Shown piece by piece: positions 8,883-16,692 of a stretch of 64,000 nt of DNA (the first letter of the stretch is position 1; every line of letters starts with the position of its first letter). The stretch is taken from the NCBI RefSeq assembly GCF_003932715.1, contig NZ_CP020700.1:2626501-2690500 (forward strand), in the 5' to 3' direction. Source of the stretch: Streptomyces tsukubensis. Its GTDB lineage: Bacteria; Actinomycetota; Actinomycetes; Streptomycetales; Streptomycetaceae. Made by a program: the position numbers and the translations under genes. The notes under the pieces are model-generated. The model made no database searches. It saw only the letters and a program-made list of their open reading frames with translations, and had not been told where the DNA came from.

Positions 8883-9280
8883 GCGGGATCCGGCCCGTTC
8901 GCACACCTGGACCCGTATAGTTTCAGCCAAGTTCACGCCATGGCGCATCCCTTGGCGAAATGGCCTGCCAACCCCCTTGTCAGCAGGCCGGAAAGGGTCT
9001 TCGCCGACGGTGGCACCCTATGGGGACGGGCCATGCACGAGAGGCGCACTTCCCTCGCGGGCTTGCAGATGGAACGCTTCGTGATCGAATGCTTCGCGCC
9101 AACTTGCCGGACCGACATAGCGGGGCATGCCGAACTTGTCTCGTCGGCACCACGGGACGCAGTAGATTCGATCATGAGTATCGAAGGCTCCGGTACTCGC
9201 GCACAACCAAGGGGAAAAGTGCAGGAGCGAACGGCCCGAAAAGAACGGGGAGACGCGAAAACCGAGGGGGGCTTAGCGTC
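8883..9280. promoter_or_regulatory. Long upstream region of adpA
   Basis: Nearly 400 bp precede adpA without a convincing gene. In other streptomycetes this region carries the adpA promoter and sites for A-factor-type receptors and for AdpA itself. The DNA is locally less GC-rich (for example around 8915-8945 and 9150-9185). I did not find a full match to the AdpA consensus TGGCSNGWWY. A 114-codon frame from 8940 crosses the region and overlaps the adpA start, but has no protein character. Confidence 0.5.
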
Positions 9281-10462
9281 ATGAGTCAGGACTCCGCCGC
9301 ACCGGAGGCAGCACGAAAGCTCTCCGGGCGCCGGCGCCGGGAAGTCGTCGCGGTACTGCTGTTCAGCGGCGGCCCCATCTTCGAGAGTTCCATACCGCTC
9401 TCGGTGTTCGGTATCGACCGCCAGGACGCCGGAGTACCACGCTACCGACTGCTCGTCTGCGCAGGCGAGGAGGGACCGCTGCGGACCACCGGCGGCCTCG
9501 AACTCACCGCGCCGTACGGTCTGGAAGCGATCAGCCGGGCCGGGACCGTCGTCGTCCCTGCGTGGCGTTCCATCACCTCGCCGCCGCCGCCCGAGGCGCT
9601 CGACGCACTGCGCCGGGCCCATGAGGAGGGCGCCCGGATCGTCGGACTGTGCACGGGGGCCTTCGTGCTCGCCGCAGCCGGTCTGCTCGACGGCCGGCCC
9701 GCCACGACGCACTGGATGTACGCGCCGACGCTGGCCAAGCGGTACCCGTCCGTCCATGTCGATCCGCGGGAGCTGTTCGTCGACGACGGCGATGTGCTCA
9801 CTTCGGCCGGAACGGCCGCCGGAATCGACCTCTGTTTGCACATCGTGCGTACTGATCACGGTACGGAGGCCGCCGGGGCGCTCGCCCGCAGGCTGGTCGT
9901 CCCGCCGCGGCGCAGCGGTGGGCAGGAGCGCTATCTGGACAGGTCTTTACCAGAGGAAATCGGGTCGGACCCGCTGGCCGAGGTCGTCTCGTGGGCGCTG
10001 GAGCACCTTCACGAACAGTTCGACGTGGAGACTCTGGCGGCGCGGGCGTACATGAGCCGCCGTACGTTCGACCGGCGATTCCGTTCCCTGACCGGCAGCG
10101 CGCCGCTCCAGTGGCTGATCACCCAGCGGGTGCTCCAGGCCCAGCGGCTGCTGGAGACCTCGGACTATTCGGTGGACGAGGTCGCGGGCCGCTGCGGCTT
10201 CCGGTCGCCGGTGGCGCTCCGGGGCCATTTCCGGCGCCAGCTGGGCTCGTCCCCGGCCGCGTACCGGGCGGCGTACCGGGTCCGGCGTCCGCAGGGCGAT
10301 CCGGCTCCGCCGTCGATGGTCGAGTCCGTGGTTCCGCCGCAGGCCAGACGGGCCCCGGGCGGTCCGCCGGGGCTGCCGCCTGAGCTGGGGAAGCCACCGC
10401 ACGGCGCTTATGCGGCAGGACCGGGGCGCCCGAGTCTGCCCGGTCAGCGGAGTGCGCCATAA
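9281..10462 (+). CDS. adpA: AdpA, AraC/XylS-family master regulator of development and antibiotic production
   Basis: The 393-aa protein is almost identical, as I recall it, to AdpA of S. griseus and S. coelicolor. The N-terminal ThiJ/PfpI-like dimerisation domain covers about 20-205 (GGPIFESSIPLSVFGIDRQ, GLCTGAFVLAAAGLLDG). The AraC DNA-binding domain covers about 235-335, with both helix-turn-helix units (AYMSRRTFDRRF and DEVAGRCGFRSPVALRGHF). A low-complexity tail follows. Codon 223, between the two domains, is TTA (9947-9949), the rare leucine codon read by the bldA tRNA, as in other adpA genes. The ATG at 9281 gives the conserved start MSQDSAAPEA; a GAGGGGGG tract is 10-17 bp upstream. 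ornA follows after 9 bp. Confidence 0.97.
   Translation: MSQDSAAPEAARKLSGRRRREVVAVLLFSGGPIFESSIPLSVFGIDRQDAGVPRYRLLVCAGEEGPLRTTGGLELTAPYGLEAISRAGTVVVPAWRSITSPPPPEALDALRRAHEEGARIVGLCTGAFVLAAAGLLDGRPATTHWMYAPTLAKRYPSVHVDPRELFVDDGDVLTSAGTAAGIDLCLHIVRTDHGTEAAGALARRLVVPPRRSGGQERYLDRSLPEEIGSDPLAEVVSWALEHLHEQFDVETLAARAYMSRRTFDRRFRSLTGSAPLQWLITQRVLQAQRLLETSDYSVDEVAGRCGFRSPVALRGHFRRQLGSSPAAYRAAYRVRRPQGDPAPPSMVESVVPPQARRAPGGPPGLPPELGKPPHGAYAAGPGRPSLPGQRSAP
9947..9949 (+). promoter_or_regulatory. TTA leucine codon in adpA (bldA-dependent translation)
   Basis: The codon is in frame (codon 223 from the ATG at 9281) within the peptide RYLDRSLPEE. In Streptomyces TTA is decoded only by the bldA tRNA, which accumulates late, so AdpA translation depends on bldA. 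That control is established for adpA in several species; here it is inferred from the conserved codon. Confidence 0.93.
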
Positions 10463-10471
10463 AGTGGACGC

Positions 10472-11074
10472 ATGAACGATCGCATGGTGTGGATCGACTG
10501 CGAGATGACCGGGCTCTCGCTGGCCGACGACGCACTCATTGAGGTGGCCGCACTGGTCACCGACTCGGAACTGAACGTGCTCGGTGAAGGGGTGGACATT
10601 GTGATCCGCCCGCCGGATGCGGCGCTGGAGACGATGCCCGAGGTGGTGCGCCAGATGCACACCGCCTCGGGTCTCCTCGGAGAGCTGGCCGGGGGTACGA
10701 CCCTGGCCGATGCCGAGGCCCAGGTCCTGGCGTACATCCGCGAGCATGTGAAGGAGCCCCGCAAGGCACCGCTCTGCGGGAACTCGGTGGGCACGGACCG
10801 CGGCTTCCTGGCCCGGGACATGTCCGCGCTGGAGCAGTACCTCCACTACCGGATCGTGGACGTCTCCTCGGTGAAGGAGCTGGCCCGGCGCTGGTATCCG
10901 AGGGCGTACTTCAACAGTCCCGAGAAGAACGGCAACCACCGGGCGCTGGCGGATATCCGCGAGTCCATCGCCGAGCTGCGGTACTACCGCGAGGCGGTCT
11001 TCGTACCGCAGCCCGGCCCGGACTCCGACACCGCGAAGGCGATCGCGGCGAAGCATGTGGTGTCCTCGGGCTGA
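10472..11074 (+). CDS. ornA: Oligoribonuclease
   Basis: The 200-aa DEDDh-family 3'-5' exoribonuclease degrades 2-5 nt RNA, including pGpG from c-di-GMP breakdown. The Exo I motif WIDCEMTGL (D9, E11) opens the protein. Exo II lies in [13 protein letters not shown], and Exo III is [15 protein letters not shown], with the catalytic His and Asp. Length is standard. It begins 9 bp after adpA, and the adpA-ornA-tRNA-His order is conserved in Streptomyces. S. coelicolor ornA mutants grow and differentiate poorly, so co-location with adpA and, further on, cdgA is notable. Confidence 0.95.
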   Translation: MNDRMVWIDCEMTGLSLADDALIEVAALVTDSELNVLGEGVDIVIRPPDAALETMPEVVRQMHTASGLLGELAGGTTLADAEAQVLAYIREHVKEPRKAPLCGNSVGTDRGFLARDMSALEQYLHYRIVDVSSVKELARRWYPRAYFNSPEKNGNHRALADIRESIAELRYYREAVFVPQPGPDSDTAKAIAAKHVVSSG

Positions 11075-11202
11075 CCGGCCCGGGAAGCACCTGTTCGGAC
11101 GGGTTCGTCCGGAGTCGGATCGGGGGCGGGAAAACCCTGGTACGAGCACCCTCCGGAACCCTGTACACTTTTTCTCGGCCGGTCGGAAAAACGACCGGTC
11201 AT

Positions 11203-11276
11203 GGTGGGTGTAGCTCAGCTGGCAGAGCACCTGGTTGTGGTCCAGGATGTCGCGGGTTCAAGTCCCGTCACTCACC
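11203..11276 (+). tRNA. tRNA-His (GTG)
   Basis: The sequence folds as a standard cloverleaf. Acceptor GTGGGTG (11204-11210) pairs with CACTCAC (11269-11275). An extra 5' G at 11203 faces C73 (11276), the hallmark of tRNA-His. The anticodon is GTG (11237-11239) in the loop TTGTGGT, and the T-arm is GCGGGTTCAAGTCCCGT. CCA is not encoded. Just upstream, 11177-11185 and 11192-11200 form a 9-bp stem with one mismatch. Confidence 0.97.
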
Positions 11277-11285
11277 CTGCAGGGT

Positions 11286-11319
11286 GCAAGGGCCCCGGTC
11301 TTCGGACCGGGGCCCTTGC
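11286..11319 (+). terminator. Terminator after tRNA-His
   Basis: Arms 11286-11300 and 11305-11319 form a perfect 15-bp GC-rich stem with a TTCG tetraloop, followed by CGTTT. It starts 10 bp after the tRNA. Confidence 0.85.
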
Positions 11320-11544
11320 CGTTTCCCGGGGCCCTTCACTGATCCCGGGTCCCCCCTTCTTCCCCTTCCTCCGTCCGTCCGGCCGCGGGGCTGCTCCGCG
11401 GCCCTGCGTGGGGCCGCTACGGGGGCTGGCCCCCGTACCGAGGCTGCGGCGGGCGGGATGTCGCCGCCGGGCCCGGAGCCGGAGCATGGGAGCGGGACCG
11501 CTGCCGCACGGGGCCGGGGTCGGGAACATACGGAGGTACGGGAG

Positions 11545-11877
11545 ATGGCTGCCTTCGGGGACGGCCCGGGTCCGGTCTGCCGCTCGGTGGCGACGACGGC
11601 GTTACTGGCGCTCGCGGCCGGGGTGGCGCTTCCCCTGGGGCCGGTGCGGGCTGCGACGGGGCCTGAGGCGCAGCCCCCGCCCCACCGGGTGTGGTGGGCG
11701 GGCGGGGCGGAGGCCGCGCGGGCCGTTCCGGCGCCCCCGCAGCCGGAAACGGAGGCGCGCGTCCCGGTCGGAGTGTGGGGGGATGGGGAACCGACCGGGA
11801 CGCGCGGTGGGGGGTGTGGTGCGGATGGTTCGTCGAGTACCCCCGAGGGGGGTGCACAGCACGTTACCGGGCCGTGA
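11545..11877 (+). CDS. Small secreted hypothetical protein with a TTA codon
   Basis: An ATG at 11545 follows CGGAGG with 8-bp spacing and opens a 110-codon frame. Residues about 13-37 look like a signal peptide (RSVATTALLALAAGVALPLG then PVRAATG). The rest is Pro/Gly/Glu-rich with few aromatic residues and two Cys, so it may be disordered or short-lived. Codon 20 is TTA (11602-11604). If the gene is real, translation would depend on bldA, like adpA about 1.6 kb upstream. The family is unknown, and the composition is also compatible with a chance open frame. Confidence 0.45.
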   Translation: MAAFGDGPGPVCRSVATTALLALAAGVALPLGPVRAATGPEAQPPPHRVWWAGGAEAARAVPAPPQPETEARVPVGVWGDGEPTGTRGGGCGADGSSSTPEGGAQHVTGP

Positions 11878-12106
11878 AGAAACGGAGCGGGCATTCCGGG
11901 CGGAGGCCGGAGTTCTTAGGGCGCCGTTAAGGGCCTCATCGGAACCTGTTAACCCAGGGGGGTTCCGGACGGGTGGAAACGGCTCCGGAAGCGGTCCGGC
12001 CGGGGCCCGTGACGGGGGTGCCGGCCCGGCGGCGCCGCGGCCCCGCGGACGGGAGGGATACCGGGCGGACCGCAGGGCGGTGCGGTCCAGGACCGGAACC
12101 GGAGGC

Positions 12107-13531
12107 TCAGATGTCGCCGCGCCCGCGGCGTCCCGCCGAGATCAGGGTACGGCGTCGGTCGGGCACCCGGTGACCACCCCTGCGGCGCTCCTCGGGATCG
12201 GCCGCGCGGGTGTCCAGACCTATCCAGATCCGTACCTCGGTGCCACCGAGCACCGAGCTGCCGATCCGGACGTCCCCGCCGGTCGACTCCGCGACCCTGC
12301 GGACGATGTCGAGGCCGAGTCCGGTGGAGCCGTCGCGGCTGCCGCTGTTGCCCCGGGCCAGCGCGGCGGCCGGATCCGCGATTCCCGGTCCCGCGTCGGA
12401 GACCAGCACGATGACCGCGTCCTCGCCGTTGTGGAGGTCGACGGAGAAGGCGGTGCCTTCGGGGGTGTGACGGAAGACGTTGCCGAGCAGGGCGTCGAGC
12501 GCGGCGGCCAGTTCGGGGCGGCCGACCGGGATACGGACCGGCCGGTCGACGCCCGCGACCCGTACCTTGCGGCCCTCGTCCTCCGCCAGCGCCGACCAGA
12601 AGTCCATCCGCTCCCGGACCACTTCGGAGGCGTCGCAGCCCGCGCCGGGCCCGACAGGGGTGGTCTGCGGTTTGGCCTCGCGCGCGGTGCGGATGATGAT
12701 GTCGACCTCCCGCTCCAGCTGTTCCACGGCGGCCCGGGTCTGCTCGGCCGCGGGCCCGTCACCGAGGGAGGCGGCGTTCAGCCGGAGCACGGTCAGGGGG
12801 GTGCGGAGCCGGTGGGAGAGGTCGGCGGCGAGTTCCCGCTCGTTGGCCAGCAGCTGGACGACCTGGTCGGCCATCGCGTTGAAGGCGACGGCGGCGGACC
12901 GCAGCTCCTTCGGCCCCTCCTCGGGGACGCGGACACCGAGCCGGCCCTCGCCCAGTTCCTCGGCGGCACCGGAGAGCCGCCGGGCGGAGCGGACCATCCG
13001 TACGCCGAGCCGGTCGGCCACCGCGACCGAGCCCAGGATCAGGGCGATGCCGACCCCGGCGAGCATCAGCCAGGCGGTGGTCACCCCGCGGCTCATCTCG
13101 GCGTTGGGGACATAGACCTCGACCACGGCGACCTTGTCGTTCCGCAGCAGGGTGGGCTGGAGCAGGGCGGTACCGCCCGTCACCTTGGTGGTGGAGGTCC
13201 GGAACAGCCGCTGCACCAGGGCGTGGTCGGCGCGTCCGGCGCGGGGGGTGCCGATGTCCACGGCCTTCGGCACCCCGGCGTCGGGGTCGGCCGGGACATG
13301 GACGAACATCCGGCCCGCGGTCCCCGCATGGGTGGTCTGGACGGCGACCTCCAGCGCATGCTGCTCGGGGGTGATGGTCAGGGTCGGTGCGATGGTGGCG
13401 GCCTGGCGCTCGGCGTTGGTGACCGCCCGATCCCGCGCCATCTCCTTGATCACGAGCCCCAGTGGTACGGCGAAGGCGACTACGACCATCACGGTGACGG
13501 CCAGTGCGACCTTGACCAGCGCCCATCTCAT
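12107..13531 (-). CDS. Sensor histidine kinase of an OmpR-type two-component system
   Basis: The 474-aa membrane kinase has TM1 at about 5-27, an extracytoplasmic sensor of about 135 residues, TM2 at about 160-180 (WLMLAGVGIALILGSVAVA) and a HAMP domain (about 180-232). The H-box is LSHRLRTPLTVLRL with the phospho-acceptor His near 248. The N-box (LLGNVFRHTPEG) and G-boxes (SDAGPGI, GSTGLGLDIVRRV) follow. The kinase is intact. Its ATG overlaps the response-regulator stop by 4 bp (13528-13531), so the pair is coupled. The signal is not evident from sequence. Confidence 0.92.
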   Translation of the reverse strand: MRWALVKVALAVTVMVVVAFAVPLGLVIKEMARDRAVTNAERQAATIAPTLTITPEQHALEVAVQTTHAGTAGRMFVHVPADPDAGVPKAVDIGTPRAGRADHALVQRLFRTSTTKVTGGTALLQPTLLRNDKVAVVEVYVPNAEMSRGVTTAWLMLAGVGIALILGSVAVADRLGVRMVRSARRLSGAAEELGEGRLGVRVPEEGPKELRSAAVAFNAMADQVVQLLANERELAADLSHRLRTPLTVLRLNAASLGDGPAAEQTRAAVEQLEREVDIIIRTAREAKPQTTPVGPGAGCDASEVVRERMDFWSALAEDEGRKVRVAGVDRPVRIPVGRPELAAALDALLGNVFRHTPEGTAFSVDLHNGEDAVIVLVSDAGPGIADPAAALARGNSGSRDGSTGLGLDIVRRVAESTGGDVRIGSSVLGGTEVRIWIGLDTRAADPEERRRGGHRVPDRRRTLISAGRRGRGDI

Positions 13532-14250
13532 CTCTGATGACCTCGTTGGGGTTCCGGGTGTCCAGTGGGGGGTTCGAGCTTGACTCCGACTCCGCGGAGG
13601 GTGTGCAGATAGCGCGGCCGGGCTGCGGTCTCACCGAGTTTCCGCCGCAGCCAGCTCAGATGGACGTCGATGGTCTGGTCGTCGCCGTAGCTCTGCTGCC
13701 AGACCTCGGCGAGCAGTTCCTTGCGCGGGACCACGACACCGGGACGGCCGGCGAGAAAGGTCAGCAGGTCGAACTCGCGACGGGTCAAGTCGAGGGGGGA
13801 GCCGTCGAGTTCGGCCTGGCGGCGCAGGGGGTCGATGGAGAGTCCGCCGACCTGGATCACCCGGGACGGCGGCGCCTCGCCCGCGGTGGCGCGGGATCTC
13901 CGCAGCACCGCCGCCATCCTGGCGGAGAGATGCTCGACGGAGAAGGGCTTCGTGAGGTAGTCGTCGGCGCCGTCGTTGAGGAGCCGTACGATCTCGCTCT
14001 CGTCGTCCCGCGCGGTCGCGATGATCACCGGCACGTCGGTGATACCGCGCAGCATCTTCAGCGCCTCGGACCCGTCGAGATCGGGCAGACCGAGGTCGAG
14101 GATGACCACGTCGAACCGGAAGTGGGCAACCTCGCGCAGCGCCTCCAGGGCTGTACCGACACTCCGGACGATATGGGACGCCTCGGTCAGATGCCGGATG
14201 AGGGCGGAGCGTACGAACTGGTCGTCCTCCACCACGAGCACACGTGCCAT
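13528..14250 (-). CDS. OmpR/PhoB-family response regulator
   Basis: The 240-aa regulator has an intact receiver domain. The acidic pocket is at VVEDDQ, the phospho-acceptor Asp is in VVILDLGLPDLDG, the Thr/Ala switch is in IIATARDDE and Lys is in YLTKPFS. It is followed by a winged-helix DNA-binding domain (about 128-228, LTRREFDLLTFLAGRPG, VDVHLSWLRRKLGE, LHTLRGVGVKL). I chose the ATG giving MARVLVVEDD at 14250 over one three codons earlier because receiver domains normally begin directly with the first strand. It is the promoter-proximal gene of the pair and is divergent from the secreted-protein gene at 14414. Confidence 0.92.
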   Translation of the reverse strand: MARVLVVEDDQFVRSALIRHLTEASHIVRSVGTALEALREVAHFRFDVVILDLGLPDLDGSEALKMLRGITDVPVIIATARDDESEIVRLLNDGADDYLTKPFSVEHLSARMAAVLRRSRATAGEAPPSRVIQVGGLSIDPLRRQAELDGSPLDLTRREFDLLTFLAGRPGVVVPRKELLAEVWQQSYGDDQTIDVHLSWLRRKLGETAARPRYLHTLRGVGVKLEPPTGHPEPQRGHQR

Positions 14251-14413
14251 GACCGGCACCGTACGCCATTCGGGGGACCCCGGTCCCCCTCCGTACGCCT
14301 CCGTTCACACCTCGGACGGGACGGCGCCCGGGAGTTGACGACCGGGACGGTGATCCGGAGCAGCGCGGTCCTCTTGGGGACAGGGGCGGGTTGTGTGGTG
14401 CAGTATGGCCCCG

Positions 14414-15019
14414 ATGCGTAGAGGACTTGTACATGCCATGGCGTGGACGCTGTCCACCGGGGCAGCGGTGACGCTGTCGTGGTGGGGCGTTCACACGGTG
14501 ATGTCGGGAACCGCGTACGACCGGCCGCGCGCCGTGCCGATCAACGCCGGGGAAGACCCCACCACGCAGGCGAAGCCTCAGGTCTCCGCGACCCACCGGT
14601 CGCAGTCGCCGCCGGAGGCTCGCCCCTCGAAGACCTCCGGGACCCCCGGGTCGCGGATCACCGAGGGCACCCCGGAAACACCCGGCGGCAACGGCGGCGG
14701 CACCTCACCCGAGCCGCCCACGAGCAGCCGCAGCGAGGGCCCGCGCCCCTCCAGCGCCTCGGGCACCCCCGTGAACAGCAAACCGAAGGGCACGGTCAAG
14801 GGGCAGACCGTCGACGGCGGGCAGGTGCTGTTCGATGTGGGCCCGGCGTCGGCGGAGCTGCTGTCGGCGACCCCCAACGAGGGCTGGCGGATGGACGTGC
14901 TGGAGGAGTCGACCTATATCCGGGTGACCTTCACCAGCGATACCCGCGAGATGTCGGTCTTCTGCATCTGGAACGGCCACCCGCCGCGCTTCGACTTCGA
15001 CGAGCGCGAGGCACCGTAG
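14414..15019 (+). CDS. Secreted or membrane-anchored hypothetical protein
   Basis: The frame gives about 201 aa. MRRGLVHAMAWTLSTGAAVTLSWWGVHTV is a likely uncleaved or cleaved N-terminal signal. A Ser/Pro/Gly/Thr-rich linker (about 45-125) leads to a folded C-terminal domain of about 70 residues (GQTVDGGQVLFDVGPASAEL to the end) with a single Cys. That domain looks like the small beta domains found on actinobacterial surface proteins. Other in-frame ATGs lie at 14405 and slightly earlier, so the start is uncertain. It is divergent from the two-component system and is a plausible target of it (inference only). Confidence 0.75.
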   Translation: MRRGLVHAMAWTLSTGAAVTLSWWGVHTVMSGTAYDRPRAVPINAGEDPTTQAKPQVSATHRSQSPPEARPSKTSGTPGSRITEGTPETPGGNGGGTSPEPPTSSRSEGPRPSSASGTPVNSKPKGTVKGQTVDGGQVLFDVGPASAELLSATPNEGWRMDVLEESTYIRVTFTSDTREMSVFCIWNGHPPRFDFDEREAP

Positions 15020-15045
15020 GTCGTCTCTCCCGGTGACCGGGGCGT

Positions 15046-15918
15046 TCAGTCGAAGGCGCCCGGCGGCGGGGACGGGGAGGGGCGGGCCGTCGCGTCGGTG
15101 ACGGCGGGCGCGCCGCCGGTGAAAGCGGCGAGGGTACGGCCGTGCTCGACCCGGCCCGGATGGGGGTCGCTCGCGATCAGGCGGGTCAGTTCCGCGATCG
15201 GCAGCTCCCCCGCGGCACCCAGCAGGACCGCATTGCCGAAGCGGCGGCCGCGCAGGAGGGCCGGATCGGCGGCGAGGGCCAGTTCGGGGAAGACCTCGGC
15301 CGCGGTGGCGACCTGGCCCCGCAGATGGACCAGCGGACCGCCGTCGGTGATGTTCGCCGCGTACCAGCCGGCGGGCCGGAGCACCCGGCGGACCTCGGTG
15401 AGGAACTCCGTACTCGTCAGATGGGCCGGAGTGCGCGCCCCGTCGAAGACGTCCGCGATCACCAGATCCGCCCAGCCGTCCGGGATCCGGCCCAGGGCGG
15501 CCCTGGCGTCCACGGCCCTGACCCGGATCCGGTCCCGGGGGTCCAGCGGCAGGTGCGCCCGGACGAAGTCCACCAGCGCCCCGTCGACCTCCGCGATCTG
15601 CTGGGTCGAGCGGGGCCGGCCGGCCGCGATGTAGCGGGCGAGGGTGAAGGCCCCGCCGCCCAGGTGCAGGGCGTGCACCGGGCGGCCGGGAGGGGCGGCG
15701 AGATCCGCGATATGGCCGAGCCGCCGCTGGTAGGCGAAGGAGAGCCGTTCCGGGTCGTCCAGGTCCACATGGGACTGGGGCGCCCCGTCCACCAGCAGCG
15801 TCCAGGCGCGCGACCGCTCCGGGTCGGGCACCAGTTCGGCCGTACCACCGGCGACGACGGCGGTGAGGGCCTCCGGGGACCCGGAACCGCCGCCGCGCCG
15901 CCGTCTGCTCTTCGTCAT
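15046..15918 (-). CDS. Spermidine synthase-like SAM-binding protein
   Basis: The 290-aa protein has the aminopropyltransferase/methyltransferase fold. It begins with the beta hairpin SRAWTLLVDGAPQSHVDLDDP. The glycine-rich SAM motif follows in VHALHLGGGAFTLARYIAA (about 81-99), then AEVDGALVDFVRAHLPL and the catalytic-region WADLVIADVFDG (about 149-160). The conserved Asp of true polyamine synthases is present in ADVFDG, but substrate residues cannot be judged by eye. It could be a methyltransferase-like paralogue and not a polyamine enzyme. It is monocistronic, convergent with the gene at 14414. Confidence 0.85.
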   Translation of the reverse strand: MTKSRRRRGGGSGSPEALTAVVAGGTAELVPDPERSRAWTLLVDGAPQSHVDLDDPERLSFAYQRRLGHIADLAAPPGRPVHALHLGGGAFTLARYIAAGRPRSTQQIAEVDGALVDFVRAHLPLDPRDRIRVRAVDARAALGRIPDGWADLVIADVFDGARTPAHLTSTEFLTEVRRVLRPAGWYAANITDGGPLVHLRGQVATAAEVFPELALAADPALLRGRRFGNAVLLGAAGELPIAELTRLIASDPHPGRVEHGRTLAAFTGGAPAVTDATARPSPSPPPGAFD

Positions 15919-16026
15919 CCGCTCATTATCGGCCCCCGTCCGGCCCCGCCTGCGAAGAAGCGTTTCCTCCGGGGTATCGGGCCGGGCCGGGGAACTGCTC
16001 GGGGGGTACGGGCTCCGCCGGGCGGC

Positions 16027-16452
16027 TCAGGAGCAGCGGTCCACGGCTTCGATCAGCCGGGCGGCCTCGCCGAGGGCCTCTCTCAGCACCGCCGGATCGG
16101 TGACCCGCTCGGCGCCCTCGGGCGGCAGCAGCCAGCCGCCGCTGTCCGGCCGCGGGGTCTCCGTACAGGCACTGCCGGGTACGTCCCAGCCGTCCGCCGT
16201 GCCGGGCGGCACCAGGAAACCGAGGGTGTCGCAGGTGCCGTCGTGCAGCACCGGGCCGACCGCGGGGGCCGCCGTACGCCGCAGGATGTCCACGGCCTCC
16301 AGACCCTGCCGGGTGGGGACGGTCACCAGATCGCACGGCTCGGGTCCCGGTCCGCCGGACCCGTCCGGTCCGCCGCCCGGGGCCGTACCCCGGCCGCCGT
16401 TCTCCTCGGCGTTCACGGCCCTGCGGGCACCGCCGCCGACGCTGGTCTCCAT
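16027..16452 (-). CDS. Small prim-pol-like hypothetical protein, divergent from an NsdA-like regulator
   Basis: The 141-aa protein contains VTVPTRQGLEAVDILRR, GPVLHDGTCDTLGFLVPPGTADGWDVPGSAC and GGWLLPP segments. These resemble the family annotated in Streptomyces as bifunctional DNA primase/polymerase-like. The ATG at 16452 follows GGAGG with good spacing. At this length it lacks the complete catalytic acidic set of a real prim-pol domain. It is probably a non-catalytic relative with an unknown role, perhaps ligand or nucleotide binding. It shares a 240-bp intergenic region with the regulator at 16693. A second family member lies at 25589. Confidence 0.7.
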   Translation of the reverse strand: METSVGGGARRAVNAEENGGRGTAPGGGPDGSGGPGPEPCDLVTVPTRQGLEAVDILRRTAAPAVGPVLHDGTCDTLGFLVPPGTADGWDVPGSACTETPRPDSGGWLLPPEGAERVTDPAVLREALGEAARLIEAVDRCS

Positions 16453-16692
16453 GCCGGCCTCCAACAAGAGGATCCCCTCCTCGTACACCACGAGGCACGG
16501 ACTGCGCCTCCAAGAAGTTCAACGCCCCAACGCGTCAAGGGCTACGGCAACACTCCGCCGCAAAGGATGGCAGTTCATGGCAGATCCGGGGGGAGTTATC
16601 CCTTTTGCAGCCAAAGTCCCGGTGAACCACCCTCCGCAGCCGGTACGTTCGGCCTCGCCGGGAACAACGGTGCACCAAGAGAGGGCTCGGCC

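Noticed and set aside
8940..9284. 114-codon plus-strand frame just before adpA
   Set aside because: It overlaps the adpA start, has no ribosome-binding site or family resemblance, and lies in the known regulatory region of adpA.
14443..15036. Alternative frame over the secreted protein at 14414
   Set aside because: It is Arg/Gly-rich with no signal peptide; the chosen frame has a signal peptide and a plausible folded domain.
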